Below, piece after piece: positions 11,679 to 22,356 of a DNA stretch of 64,000 bases; position 1 is the stretch's first letter; each line of letters begins with the position of its first letter. The notes below the pieces were generated by a model. The model was not told the DNA's origin and made no database searches. It worked only from the letters and a program-made list of their open reading frames with translations. The stretch covers positions 239,501-303,500 of the forward strand of contig WHVD01000042.1 of NCBI GenBank assembly GCA_015178975.1, written 5' to 3'. Origin of the DNA: Hysterangium stoloniferum. Its lineage: Eukaryota > Basidiomycota > Agaricomycetes > Hysterangiales > Hysterangiaceae. The translations under genes were made by a program, and so were the position numbers.

Positions 11679-13053
11679 TGCCACCAAGAAAGAAAGCAAA
11701 TGCACAGGCATCATTACCTGGACCGTTGACTCTTCATTCCCCGTTAACTTTGTATACCAGCCAGATGCTTGCGAACCAATAGGAACCCATGGAAGAAGCC
11801 TGTATCGAAGAAGTCCCGGAAAACCAGGATGAATCTGAGCACGAGGACAAATCTGTGGCTCCTGACAAGGGCAAAGGTGTCGAAAATCCTTTGCCTAGTC
11901 AACGACTGCACTTGGGGGGATCCTACTTCTGAATTTTTAGCAGGTACTATAGATAAATTTATGATGCACCTGCTCAAAGAACGAAAGAAAAGGAACAAGA
12001 ACCTCCATGGTCAAAAGTCAATGCTCTGGAACCCTTCACGGGTTCCAACCCAAACAAACTCTCTACTTTCCTCATGCAATGTCGCTTCAATTTCCGCAAT
12101 TGATCCACTGCATTCTCCACAGACTCCTGAAAAGTCAACTATGCACTTTCATACTTGTCAGGATCCGCGTTGAAATGGTTCGAACTGGCTTTTAGTGGAA
12201 TTTCCGAGGAAGAGCCGCTTTGGCTCGAAGATTGGGATGCTTTTGTTGAGGAGCTTGAAACCAACTTTGGCACGTATGACCTGACAGGAGAAGCTGAGAA
12301 CAGTCTCCAAATCTTTGTATGAAGGACACACAGCGCATCACGGACTGCATTGTCCAATTCAATAATCTTGCAGCTCATTGTCAGTGGGGCGATCCTGCTC
12401 TCTGCCACCAATTCTACACCGGTCTGCTGTCCCACCTTAAAGACGAAGTCTTGAAAGGAGAAGATGGCAAACCAAAAACCCTTTCCCATATGTGCCTCAA
12501 AGCTCAAAACGTGGACACACGCTATTGGGAATGTTGCGTGGAAGTTGCCCGCAAGACCTCTGCGGACAAAGTAAACAAGTCCACAGCCAATAAAACCAAC
12601 AACAACAACTCGTCAACCAGCAACCAAAACTCCACACAATCTGACAAGAAGAATGATAAAAAGTCTTCAAACAACAACAACAACAAGGACAGTAACAAGG
12701 GTCAACAGTCCAGCAAGCAAGCCGGAAAACCCAACCTCTCAGGCAAACTCAGACCTGATGGCAAATCGACCCCACAGGAAAGACAACATCGCATGGACAA
12801 TAACCTCTGTCTCTTGTGCGGGAAACCCGGTCATTGAGTCCCGGAATGTCCACTGGAAAAAGCAAACTCTTCAAAGGGTCGAACAGCCAAGGCCTGCACA
12901 GAAACCCCGTCGAAGGACAAACCGGCTTCTGACTCAAAAAAAGAGTAAGCAACCCCGCGGACTCTGCACGGGTTGGGGGTTGCGTTGCCTCTCTGTGCAT
13001 TCAAGAGTTTACTTGTCTCAATGCATCTGCTCTTTCACATTCTGATTCATTTT
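11679..13053 (+). CDS. Ty3 Gag region of T3-2 (fossil)
   Basis: The first plausible start, about 40 bases after the 5' LTR, opens with a short basic stretch. A capsid-like part follows (about 12,020-12,540). Then comes a low-complexity linker rich in Asn, Lys and Ser (about 12,570-12,730), with runs of AAC codons. Last is a CCHC zinc knuckle around 12,810-12,850 (LCLLCGKPGH). Gag packages the element RNA. The region is broken across frames, so it is a fossil. Confidence 0.75.
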
Positions 13054-13064
13054 TCATTAAACTT

Positions 13065-13712
13065 ATGTCTAATATGATTCTGAAATTTGTTTTTTCAGCT
13101 CTTATAGATTCAGGCTCGACTCATTGTTTTTTAGATACAAAATTCACGCAAAAGAATTCTTTGTCAACTTATCCGATAAATCCCATCAGCCTCCGCCTCT
13201 TTGATGGCACAAGTAATTCGGTTGTTACCCAAGCTTGTGATTTACCCATCTGTTTCCCATGTGGAACATCTCAATTGGTCACTTTCTATGTGACCCAGTT
13301 AGACTCAAGTTGCTCGGTGGTCCTAGGACACAACTGGCTTACCCGTTACAATCCATTGATTGACTGGATAGCTAACAGTACAACATTCCGGACTCCTGTG
13401 GCAGCTGAGGAAACTGTGCCTGTCCTGGCCTCCATACCCATGGCCTTCCCGGCACCTGCAGTCTTGAGGACTCCTGTGATCCCTACGGCATCCATGGCTT
13501 CCCCAGAACCCATGGCACCTCCGTCTATTTCTCTGATTAATGCTGCAGCTTTTATTAGGGCTTCAAAAATGGATGGGTCCCAGGCATTCACTATCAACTT
13601 AAAAATTGATGAAGCAACTGGACATTTTTCAACCCCAGTACCTGAATCTGAGCAAGGTGCTGACCTAGAAGGCGTCCACAGAACTTTCTGCGATTCGCGA
13701 TTTCCTGGATGA
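13065..13712 (+). CDS. Ty3 aspartic protease region of T3-2
   Basis: It contains the retropepsin active-site motif ALIDSGSTHCFLD near its start and the flap/strand motif VVLGHNWLTRYNPLIDW about 80 residues later. Both are typical of Ty3 chromovirus proteases that cleave Gag-Pol. An Ala/Pro-rich linker follows (about 13,390-13,530). It leads directly into the RT region. Confidence 0.85.
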   Translation: MSNMILKFVFSALIDSGSTHCFLDTKFTQKNSLSTYPINPISLRLFDGTSNSVVTQACDLPICFPCGTSQLVTFYVTQLDSSCSVVLGHNWLTRYNPLIDWIANSTTFRTPVAAEETVPVLASIPMAFPAPAVLRTPVIPTASMASPEPMAPPSISLINAAAFIRASKMDGSQAFTINLKIDEATGHFSTPVPESEQGADLEGVHRTFCDSRFPG

Positions 13713-13716
13713 ACGT

Positions 13717-15279
13717 TTGTCCATAGGTTTTATCAGACCCTCAAAGTCTCCTTTTGGAGCACCTGCTCTGTTTGTCAGAAAAAAGGATGGATCCCTTCAA
13801 CTATGTGTTGATTTTAGAGGACTCAATGCTGTCACCAAAAAGGATAAGTATCCACTTCCACTCATATCTGCCCTGCGGAATGCCTGGATTTACACCAAGA
13901 TAGATCTCAAACATGCCTATCACTTGGTCTGGATCGCCACAGGTGACGAATGGAAAACCACTTTTAGAACCCACTATGGGGCCTTCGAGTGGTTGGTGAT
14001 GCCCTTCAGACTCACCAATGCTCCATCTGTTTTTCAGCATTTTCTCAACAACATTTTCTCTGACATGCTTGATGTATGCATTATTGTTTACTTGGACGAC
14101 ATTCTTATCTACTCTGAGAATCCCGCGGAACACGACAAACAAGTCCGTGAAGTTCTCCGGAGGCTCAGACAACATGGTTTATTCGTGAATGGTAAAAAAT
14201 GTACTTTTGACACGGACTCCGTGGAATACCTGGGTTTCATGATGGGACCCGATGGACTCCGCATGGATGAAACTAAAGTGCAAGTCATCAAAGATTGGCC
14301 TGAACCCCGAAAAGTTAAAGATATACAATCCTTCCTCGGCTTTGCCAATTTTTACCGACGGTTTATCTGTGGATATTCCGACGTCACAGTTCCCCTTACC
14401 CGTCTTACATGTAAGGATACTCCGTGGAATTTTAACGATAAGTGTCAAAAAGCTTTCAATCTTTTAAAAAATTCTTTTTCCTCAGCTCCTATTCTGTCAC
14501 ATTGGAAACCGGACTTCCCGCTCATTGTTGAAACGGACGCCTCGGATTATGCACTTGGAGCCATTCTGTCTATCCAGGACTCCAATGGAGAAATCCACCC
14601 CATGGCTTTTCTGTCCCGGACGTTTACCGGAGCAGAGCTAAACTACGACATTCATGATAAGGAACTCCTGGCAATCTTTTCAGCTTTCAAAGCATGGCGG
14701 CACTATTTGGAAGGCTCGGGAACTCCTATTGACATTGTAACAGATCACAAAAACCTGGAATACTTTTCTACCACAAAACTTTTGACCCATCGGCAGGCCC
14801 ACAGGTCTGAATATCAATCTGCCTTCAACATGATTATCCATTTTCGACCCAGCCATCTCGGCGGCAAACCTGATGCTTTAACTAGACGATGGGATGTCTA
14901 TCCTAAAGAGGGGAGCAATGACTATGCCACAGTAAACCCACACAACCTGAACCCTATTTTCATGAATCAACAACTTACTGCATTGGTCTGCGCAACTTTC
15001 CTCATCAATCCCATTGTCCATGGAATGATCATTATGGATATTGAGAAGTTACATCAAGATATTCTATTGGCAATTCCACTACACCTGATTACTAGAGCTC
15101 ACCTTGACAATCCCATGACCCTGATCAACCTCGGTGGTCTCTTGATCAGCATGGTTTCATTAGACTTGACGATCGAATCTATGTACCAGACTCCAATGGC
15201 CTCCACCTCAGGATCCTTCAATACGAACATGATCATCCACTCTCAGGACATTTCGGGTACAACAAAACTCTATCATTAA
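13717..15279 (+). CDS. Ty3 reverse transcriptase and RNase H of T3-2
   Basis: A long open stretch of 520 residues. RT motifs in order: PFGAPALFVRKKDGSLQLCVDFRGLN without its first part at the start, then YPLPLI, the KIDLKHAYH block, EWLVMPFRLTNAPSVFQ, and the catalytic YLDD near residue 128. The connection domain has FLGFANFYRRFI. RNase H shows ETDASDYALGAIL, the Glu of HDKELLAIFSAFKAWRHYL, and TDHKNLEYF. The end of the stretch reaches into the integrase leader. Reads as one of the least decayed pol segments in the window. Confidence 0.92.
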   Translation: MSIGFIRPSKSPFGAPALFVRKKDGSLQLCVDFRGLNAVTKKDKYPLPLISALRNAWIYTKIDLKHAYHLVWIATGDEWKTTFRTHYGAFEWLVMPFRLTNAPSVFQHFLNNIFSDMLDVCIIVYLDDILIYSENPAEHDKQVREVLRRLRQHGLFVNGKKCTFDTDSVEYLGFMMGPDGLRMDETKVQVIKDWPEPRKVKDIQSFLGFANFYRRFICGYSDVTVPLTRLTCKDTPWNFNDKCQKAFNLLKNSFSSAPILSHWKPDFPLIVETDASDYALGAILSIQDSNGEIHPMAFLSRTFTGAELNYDIHDKELLAIFSAFKAWRHYLEGSGTPIDIVTDHKNLEYFSTTKLLTHRQAHRSEYQSAFNMIIHFRPSHLGGKPDALTRRWDVYPKEGSNDYATVNPHNLNPIFMNQQLTALVCATFLINPIVHGMIIMDIEKLHQDILLAIPLHLITRAHLDNPMTLINLGGLLISMVSLDLTIESMYQTPMASTSGSFNTNMIIHSQDISGTTKLYH

Positions 15280-15293
15280 TAAGAAGAGAATAT

Positions 15294-16517
15294 ACTTGGC
15301 CCAGACTCCGTGGATTCGTTAAACACTATTGTAAATCTTGCACTACTTGTCCCCACTCGAAATCTCAGTGACACAAGCCATACAGCCTTTTGAAACAACT
15401 CCTGGTACCGGAACATCCGTGGAATTCTATCTCTATGGATTTCATTGAACACCTACCAGATTCCAAAGGCTTTTCCACCATTCTAGTCATTGTTGACAGA
15501 TTCTCAAAACAAGGTATATTCATCCCTATTTATGATACAATTACGTCTGTGCAGTTAGCGGAACTTTTCATTATCCACGTATTTTCCAAGTACAGAGTTC
15601 TGTCCCATGTGACTTCCGATCGAGGATCAGAGTTCATATCTTACTTCTTTAGATCCCTTGGGAAATCCTTGGACATGACATTACATTTCACATCCAGACA
15701 TCACCCGGAAGGTGACGGACAAACTGAACATGTCAACCAGACATTGGAACAATATCTCCGTGTATATTGCAATTACCAACAGGACAATTGGAAATCCTTG
15801 TTACCACTTGCAGAGTTTGCTTACAACAATGCACCCTCGGCCACTACTGGCGTTTCCCCGTTCTTTGCAAATAAAGGATATAATCCAAATATTATAGTAC
15901 ATCCAGAACGAAACCTCGCCTCTGCTCACGCTCAAGAGTTGACCACGGACCTCCACGAGCTCCACGAGGAACTCCAGACTGCAATAATGTCTGCCCAAGA
16001 GCAATATCAACATTCAGCGGACAAACACCAGATCCCGCCACTAACCTTCATAATTGGCAATCGTGTTTTTGTCAAAGCTCAATTCTTCCGGACTACCCAT
16101 CCATCAAAAAAGCTTGCTGAAAAATATTTAGGTCTGTTTGAAATTATCGCACAAGTAGGTTCAGTCTCTTGGACTTTACAGCTTCCGGATAGCATGTGCA
16201 CGATACACCCAGTATTTCATGTTTCTATGCTAGAACCTTGTAATGCTAACACTATCCCAGATTGCGTGCAATCTCCACCTCCTCCAGTCATTATTGATGG
16301 AGAACTAGAGTTTGAAATCTCGCAAATTTTAGACTCGAAAATTGACAAGTGTCAACGCACTTGTAAACTGCTTTACTTGGTCAAGTGGGCGGGTTACGAG
16401 AGCACTGATGAAGAAACCTCATGGATTTTGGCCACGGAACTTGGTAATGCCATGGAAATCGTTACTGACTTTCATACAGCTTACCCACTCAAACCTGGAC
16501 CACTATCATCTCTCTGA
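15294..16517 (+). CDS. Ty3 integrase and chromodomain of T3-2
   Basis: The HHCC zinc finger is represented by CKSCTTCPHSKSQ at about 15,330. The catalytic core follows with SMDFIEHLPDS, SDRGSEFIS and HPEGDGQTEHVNQTLEQYL (the DDE triad region). Then comes the GPY-like region (about 16,070-16,240) and the chromodomain with FEISQILDSKID, LLYLVKWAGY and ETSWILA (about 16,300-16,470). Chromodomains of this class can direct integration to modified chromatin, which fits the dense nesting seen here. Confidence 0.92.
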
Positions 16518-17033
16518 CCACACTCTGCAGACCCCGTGTTACATTTGGACTCATTTTCATTATTCCCTGTTGCCCTATGTCTCTCTTTGCTTTTACAGGT
16601 TCTGACATGTTTTCAAGTCCTTAAGCAGAATTTCCGTGGACTTTGATTTTTATGTTTTTCACACCTTACTTTCATTTTCAAAAAAAAATTATTATCAAGT
16701 TTTATATTACTTTTCTCAGTCTACATTTATGGGACTGAGTTTTTTCCCTGCCTCCTCAGCCACCTCCTCAGGGAGCTCTGCTACCTCCACAGGCACCTTA
16801 TCCTCATCTGACCTGGCATCCTCGGAACTCCCAGCTTGCGGCTCCTCATAGATATAGCTGCCAAACTCTGCTAGGAACTTCCAAAATTCCGACTGGAGCC
16901 CATGGAGCTCATTCACCACTACAATTTGGACTTTGTTGCTTTTTCAGAGCAACTCATTTTGGGCCTCTATGCCCTCAGCGATCCATCCCAAAACCTTGTC
17001 CAACCTGGAAAACCCATCTGACCTGCTAATGTC

Positions 17034-17678
17034 TCATGCCCCAGACCCCACAGCCTGCTCATGAACGAGTGAGCACCTCGCCTTGAGGTGCATGCATTGG
17101 TAGCAGCCCAGACCCCAGCCAGACTTTCGATTGCATTCAGTGTTCCAGTCATTACAACTGGAACACCGCGGGTCATTCCATGTGGGTAGGCAGACTGGTG
17201 CCACCTTCTTTGCCTTCTGTTGATATGGTTAGTTCTACGGTTATCCCACGGACCCGATGCTTACCTTTTGGGGGCTCTCTGGCTCCCCCTCGGACTCCGA
17301 CTCAACTTCTGTTGCCTTGCGCTGAAAATGCCAAGTCAAAAAAAAATGACAAGTTGAAACATTGGGACTTACCTTGCCCGCGACAATTGCAGCTCTGTCC
17401 ACAGCCACCCATGCTTTCTCCATGGCCACCCACACAGCCTCCTCCTCTTCTCGCTTCTTCTGCCTCACGGCCTCTTCCTCCGTGGCCAATGCCGCTTTGT
17501 ACTCCCTGTTCAAAGCCTCCTCGGCCTCCCTGGCCTCCTTCTCTGTGTCTTCGTGAAGTCGGCACTGCTCTTCTCGCCACACCAAAAGTTGGGCTGTGCT
17601 CCAAGGCACCCGATTCAGAGTGCCCGTGGAGGGCCCAGTGGCTGGCATAGGTGTTCGCGGTGTTGCTTTTGGTCCCAT
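17034..17678 (-). CDS. Antisense zinc-cluster/coiled-coil gene inside T3-2
   Basis: A minus-strand gene lies between the chromodomain end and the 3' LTR. Exon 1 (17678-17265, 138 codons) starts MGPKATPRTP and is mostly charged coiled coil (EEQCRLHEDTEKEAREAEEA and EEAVRQKKREEEEA). A 48-nt intron (17264-17217) has GTAAGC at its donor, a CTAAC branch site and CAACAG at its acceptor, and keeps the frame in phase 0. Exon 2 (17216-17034) carries a cysteine cluster: CSSCNDWNTEC, then GCYQCMHLKARCSL. It resembles the small zinc-cluster proteins found beside fungal Ty3 elements, probably DNA- or RNA-binding; that role is inference. Counterparts occur at the same place in two other Ty3 copies (36.5-37.4 kb and 48.9-49.7 kb). 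Further antisense coding potential (16,716-16,919, acidic) lies downstream but is not assigned here. Confidence 0.7.
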
Positions 17679-17874
17679 TATGTCAAAGATGGGGGTAATA
17701 AAGAAGAAGAATTTCTATTTTTCAAATTTAGATATAGGCTCATCGTGTTTGAACCTTACCTTCCAGATCACATGACTCCTTGACACATACATGTAACTGA
17801 CATGACTTTTGACACATGTGCATAGCCGACAAGAACCTTATCGAGGTCTAGAGCCTCTTTGGGACTTCGGCATA

Positions 17875-17886
17875 AAGGGAGGGTAC
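17875..17886 (+). other. Polypurine tract of T3-2
   Basis: AAGGGAGGGTAC directly precedes the 3' LTR start TGTTACGACC. The same tract precedes the LTR at 37,646. It is the plus-strand primer site of Ty3 elements. Confidence 0.75.
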
Positions 17887-17896
17887 TGTTACGACC

Positions 17897-18637
17897 TGTT
17901 ACGACCGTGTCGCAGCCATTCAGCCCCGAGGTTAGCGCCACCTATCGACGATTCAAGTTATCGCTCAAGTCACCACATCGGAAACCATCGCCCCCAATGC
18001 TGATGTATGCTTTTGCGATGATCAAACTCCGTTTACGCCCACATCAAAATATACTCGTACTATCTGGTTAAACTTTTGATACGTCCCTTTTATTATCATG
18101 ATCTATTCTATCCTATGTTTCACATATGTCTATATATACTTGTTACCCTCGAACTATTTCCTTTTCCCATAATTCCACTCTCGGTTATCTCTTCAGCCTC
18201 CAAACTAATCATAAACCTCCCATTCCTAGTCAAGCTTATTGTCAATACCTTGTTCCGCTCTTCTCCTAGTTAGTATTTTCTAGATGCCTAATACTTGTAT
18301 GTATATGAACCCGCTGTAGTTGTAGTTATTAGGCAATCAGAATATCCACTCAGAATACCCTCTTATGCCTCTAGCAGTCTTGTACTAAGAATCCCCTCAT
18401 CTGCCTTCACGTGCACTCGTGCACTCTCGGTCACCGACCCTTGGCCCGACACTCGACTTAACCTTCGGTCCCAATCGGTATCTCACCGAAAGGAACTCAT
18501 TAGGATTAGTTTCGCCCACCCGAAATTTAAGGACACTCAACGGACATTTGCGAGGGCGCAGCACATAAGCTGAAGCCAAGTCCTTCCGATCGGTCCCTGT
18601 CGGCCAACCAACATCAGTCAGTTTTCAGTTCTTAACA
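17897..18637 (+). repeat. Solo LTR-D in the 3' LTR of T3-2
   Basis: 741 bp, TGTTACGACCGTGTCGC to GTTCTTAACA. Target duplication CGACC (17892-17896 and 18638-18642). It inserted only 10 bases into the 3' LTR. Confidence 0.93.
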
Positions 18638-18698
18638 CGACCGGAAATCCCGCCAGACTCCGGGCACTAACTTATACACACCCATTATCAGTTTATGG

Positions 18699-19388
18699 TG
18701 TGCGCGTGTAAAGGGTCGGGTAGTTTACTACTCAATGTGCGATTGTTATCGACTAACGATAGTACGATATACAACCGACTAGTAGTTTGAAGTGATCAAG
18801 TATAGATTACAATTGACCCTTAAGGTGCAATCGGTAAATAATTACAAGAGCGGATCGACCTTGCGATACGGTCCGATTGCATAGCTAGCTGAACTAATGG
18901 CCAAGTAGTGGAGAGAAAGTATATATTGTGAGGGAGAGAGAATATTCTAAGAACGTGAACTACGATGGATATTCTTACTGCACGAACCAAGAGGTAGAAG
19001 TCAAGTCGAGTGGTAGTAACTGACTTCGACTGTTTCAGTGCGAAGTGTAGTTACTGTAGATATAGTAAGAGAGATAGAGCGAAGACTAGTTTCAGACTAG
19101 GCCCCGAACCAGTACTTGCGTGTGCAGGTGATGGTTGTCGGGGTTGAAAGGTGTCTGAGTTTTATCCATGTGACTACTACCTGTGACATGTGCATACTTC
19201 TTGTGGGCGAGAGCGCCCACAAGCATACATGGACTCTCGAACTAAATAAAGGGGGTTTGACCCGTATTTATGAGATATAGAAATAGAATAAAAATATAGA
19301 ACATAAAGAGAATAATGAGATTATAAAGCGGTTAAGGAGTAAGGCTTAGAGCCTTTAACTGCACATCCTATATGACTTATCCTTCACA
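18699..19388 (+). repeat. LTR-E, 690 bp, left copy
   Basis: TG..CA-ended sequence from TGTGCGCGTG to ATCCTTCACA. An inverted copy of exactly the same length is at 30703-31392, about 99% identical, with differences mostly at CpG sites. It contains the near-palindrome CTTCGACTGTTTCAGTGCGAAG region and the CACCCACAAG-type motif shared with LTR-C and LTR-F, so the three are related. No target duplication is visible on either copy. Confidence 0.8.
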
Positions 19389-19751
19389 GTGCATGTGGGG
19401 CGTGGACGTGGTGTGTGTGCGTGCAGCGTAGATGTGGTGCGCGCGCGCAGGGCATGGATGTGGTGCTTGGATGTGGTGTGTAAGTGTGGGCATATGGGTG
19501 CGGCACATGGATGTGGGTGGGTGGGTGCAGTGTGTGGATGCAGGTGCAACAGCACAGGCATGTGGGTGCATAGGTGCTGGTATATGAGTGTGGCATGTGG
19601 ATGTGGGCATGCCACACAGGTGCACAAGTGCACAAGTGTACTGCATGGGTGTGAAAACACGCTGCATAGGTACGCAAGTACACAAGTGCACTGTGCGGGT
19701 ACATGAGTGCACTGTACAGGTATGCAATTGTGCTGCACAAGTGCACTGCAC
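19389..19751 (+). repeat. GT-rich minisatellite left of the BCS1-like fragment
   Basis: Degenerate short repeats. The first half has units like GCATGGATGTGGTG and GCGCGCGCGCAG; the second half has units like TGCACAAGTGCACTG and GGTACGCAAGT. Several frames stay open through it, giving Cys/His/Val-rich translations that are not proteins in their own right. Confidence 0.85.
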
Positions 19752-20461
19752 CGACTGTGGTGTTCCCTACCATCAAGGCTACCTTTTGCATGGTGTTCCA
19801 GGATCTGGAAAAACAAGTTTAATACACAGCATCACAGGCAAACTAGACCTCGATGTCTACATTGTCTCTCTTGCCAAAAAGGGTCTGGATGACTTGAGCT
19901 TAAATGAGCTATTCTGCAACCTTTCCAAGCATAGTATCCTGCTCATTGAGGACATTGACACAGTGTTCCAGCATGGTATCACAGCATGCATGGGACTTTC
20001 AAGATCGAATAGCAATCCAGAAGATTCAGATTTTGAGACAGATCTCGGTGGCAACTCTGATAGCAGTATTACACTTAGTGGGCTGCTCAATGCGCTGGAT
20101 GGGATTGTGGCAGTGGAGGGGCATATCTTGTTTGCGATGATGAATCAGTATTCAGCACTTGATGAGGCTTTACGGCATCCTGGCCAGTTGGATGTCCATG
20201 TGGAGTTTAAACATGCGACATGGTGGCAGATAAAGAAGCTTTTTAAGAGTTTTTACCCCCCAAGGAGTGAGAAGGAGGAGGAAGAGCTGAGGTGGAATAA
20301 TAGGCGGCCCAGGTCATGGTGGAAGTTGTTTGCATTCACTGAGGCAGAGTCTGAGGAGCTTGCTGAGAAGTTTGCGAATGCTGTGCCTGTGGATACATTT
20401 TTGCTGGTGAGTTTTCAGGGGCATTTGATGTTGTTTAAGGAACGGCCAGTGGATGCTGTGA
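19752..20461 (+). CDS. Captured BCS1-like AAA ATPase fragment, intronless
   Basis: About 235 residues of an AAA domain of the BCS1 family (mitochondrial inner-membrane AAA chaperone and its many fungal relatives). Visible parts: HQGYLLHGVPGSGKTSLIHS (Walker A), SILLIEDIDTVF (Walker B), an acidic insert of the kind BCS1 paralogues carry, then ITLSGLLNALDGI, the sensor-1 region FAMMNQ and ALRHPGQLD. A C-terminal helical part ends FQGHLMLFKERPVDAVN. The arginine-finger stretch reads HPGQ instead of the usual RPGR. The N-terminal targeting and BCS1-specific domains are absent. It is open without introns and lies in an open frame of 335 codons (19588-20595) that includes minisatellite on both sides. 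Lack of introns suggests capture from RNA. Whether a chimeric protein is made cannot be seen. Confidence 0.88.
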
Positions 20462-20600
20462 ATGTAGAAATGTGCGAGTGCACAACTGCACTGCGTGGGG
20501 GTGCAAGTGCACCGCACAGATACGCAAGTGTGCCATGTGGGTGCGCAAGTGCAGTGCATGGGTGTGGTTCGAGGGTGCACTGTGCAGGTGCATAGCACAT
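20462..20600 (+). repeat. GTGCA-rich minisatellite right of the BCS1-like fragment
   Basis: Units such as GGTGCAAGTGCACCGCACAGAT and GGGTGCGCAAGTGCAGTGCAT continue the same kind of repeat found on the left side. The captured fragment is therefore embedded in a minisatellite rather than beside it. Confidence 0.8.
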
Positions 20601-21997
20601 GTTATGGTTTGAAGGGTGACTGGGCCAACAGAAGCAGATGGCACCACCGAGCAAGGTGATGTAAGGGTGCAGGTTTGGGTCACCAGGAGATACCCTCAAA
20701 TTGACAAGCGATTCAGGCCAGAGAAGCGGATGTGGGCCTACTTTCAAAGAGCCATCCCATGGTGCTGCATAGAGATGGGTTACTGCTACATGTCAGTGCT
20801 AAGGTACCTTACCCAGTCCTTCCAACAATGAGGAGATGGTGTGAGGTCAACAGTTGAGTACGAAACAGAGAAAAGGACTGACCTCCAAAACTTGTGGACA
20901 CATGTGGATGCAGGGCCGTGTCACCTTACAATGAAGCCTTCACACTGTTTTGACTTTTAAGGTCACCTACTCTTAGCCTTCCCCTCTGCTAAAGCTTTCC
21001 ACTGAAATAGTCGAAGCTTTGCCTTTCTGACCTTTGTAACACCATGCCCTGACAACATCTCACCAATGGACATGGACCCGTTCCCCTCCACCCTCTCCAC
21101 TTTACTTTCATCGGTGGTTGACTAACTGCAAAAGGTCCGATAACTCACAGGGCAACACCTAGACTGGATACATCTGGAGGGAACTGAGGAAAGTGTACAC
21201 ACCCAACCCTGGTGCCATATTTGGGTTCACTATCACAATCGCACTGAACTCAGTTGATTTTGTGATTTTTTCTTTTCCTCTGGACCCACCTACTCACAGC
21301 ATTTCTGGACACATTCTAGACCCACCACAGGCTAGACCTTTCGGGAACACAGACCACAACCTAATTGTGCATGACAATGGTTAATTTGTGAGATTGTTGT
21401 GGAACCACAATATCACAAATGGGGGGTGGTATAGGGGGTATAGGGTATACATCCTGGCCAGGAAGGCTCACAGCATTATGTATGCTGCTAGGTCCTATAG
21501 ACTAGCAGCGTGGGAAGATCCTAATCCTGAGTCTTCCACTACCTGGCCACAGTGAAGCATCATGAACCTCCTCTGGCACTCATTTAAGGAGGAGGTGATT
21601 CTGATGGACTTTAATGATAGCTTACCTTCCTAACCCCAAGATGCACTGCCCAACAAGTTACATGACAGCCTGTCCACCTACAGGACATCTACTATGAGGA
21701 ATGCCTCATGTCCTGGAAGGAGACAATGTGGCAGTGTCTAGAAGGCTATTGAGTAGTCCATTTGCTGTTCAAGGACTGGAGGAGTGCTCGACTAGGGACT
21801 GGAAGGAAAAGAATGGATCCATTTCCCTCCCCTTTCCACATCAATATCTTCCCTCACCACCCCTAAACCCACCAACCTCTTCAAATGCTGGGGTCTTGGC
21901 ACCTTATAGTTTGGGGGGCTCCACACAAGACACCTGGGGGGCATCCCCGAAACTTTCCAGAACTTCGTATAGCACATCCCTTCAAACTGGGGGGCAC
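20601..21997 (+). other. Non-coding internal region of the LTR-F element
   Basis: No convincing gene. It is largely matched, inverted, by 27,509-30,000 in the other copy: the MWAYFQRAIPW-coding stretch (20,727-20,760), the near-palindrome around 21,000-21,030, the TATAGGGGGTATAGG tract, and the stretch ending in the polypurine tract at 21,987-21,997. Probably the 3' non-coding part of the retroelement. Confidence 0.6.
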
Positions 21998-22356
21998 TGT
22001 GAGGAGTATGCTTTTACCACAGTTTCATTGTAGTAAAACGCTCCTTTTATTTCATTTATATTTTACTTATTTTACTTATATTTCCTATCCTTTACATTCT
22101 TCGACTATTGCACCATTTCATTAGTTTGAAGCTCTGTGTATACTTCTGGGTGCTCTCAGCACCAAAGAACAACAGACACACTTTTACCCAATATAAGACA
22201 CAAACTAGGTCTACAGTGAGCGGTGATCAGGGTAACATGTCAGCTACCACATAGGTAGCATTATCTGAGCTAACGAACACTTCTGGCCTCGAACTATAAC
22301 AGTCGAGGCCTCCACTCAAATAATTCTTCTTCCCCTTCTACTCATTTCTTCATATA

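Larger units (their letters stand above)
10098..18698 (+). mobile_element. Ty3/gypsy chromovirus T3-2, nearly full length
   Basis: 5' LTR-A at 10098-11640 (contains a solo LTR-D at 10170-10892). Gag begins about 11,679, followed by aspartic protease, RT, RNase H, integrase and chromodomain up to 16,517. An antisense gene follows at 17,034-17,678. A polypurine tract AAGGGAGGG lies just before the 3' LTR at 17,887. The 3' LTR carries another solo LTR-D (17897-18637) and is cut at 18,698 by the next element. It is the best preserved Ty3 copy in the window but is broken, with roughly half a dozen breaks, mainly in gag and near the integrase start. It inserted into the chromodomain region of T3-1. 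Confidence 0.93.

Noticed and set aside
18699-19388. LTR-E as the 5' LTR of the left LTR-F element.
   Set aside because: It is different in sequence from the 3' LTR of that element. In the complete copy the same LTR-E is internal, so the left copy is better read as 5'-truncated.
19355-19816. Long minus-strand frames opposite the BCS1-like fragment.
   Set aside because: They are His/Cys/Thr-rich translations of the CA/GT repeat and shadows of the captured fragment.
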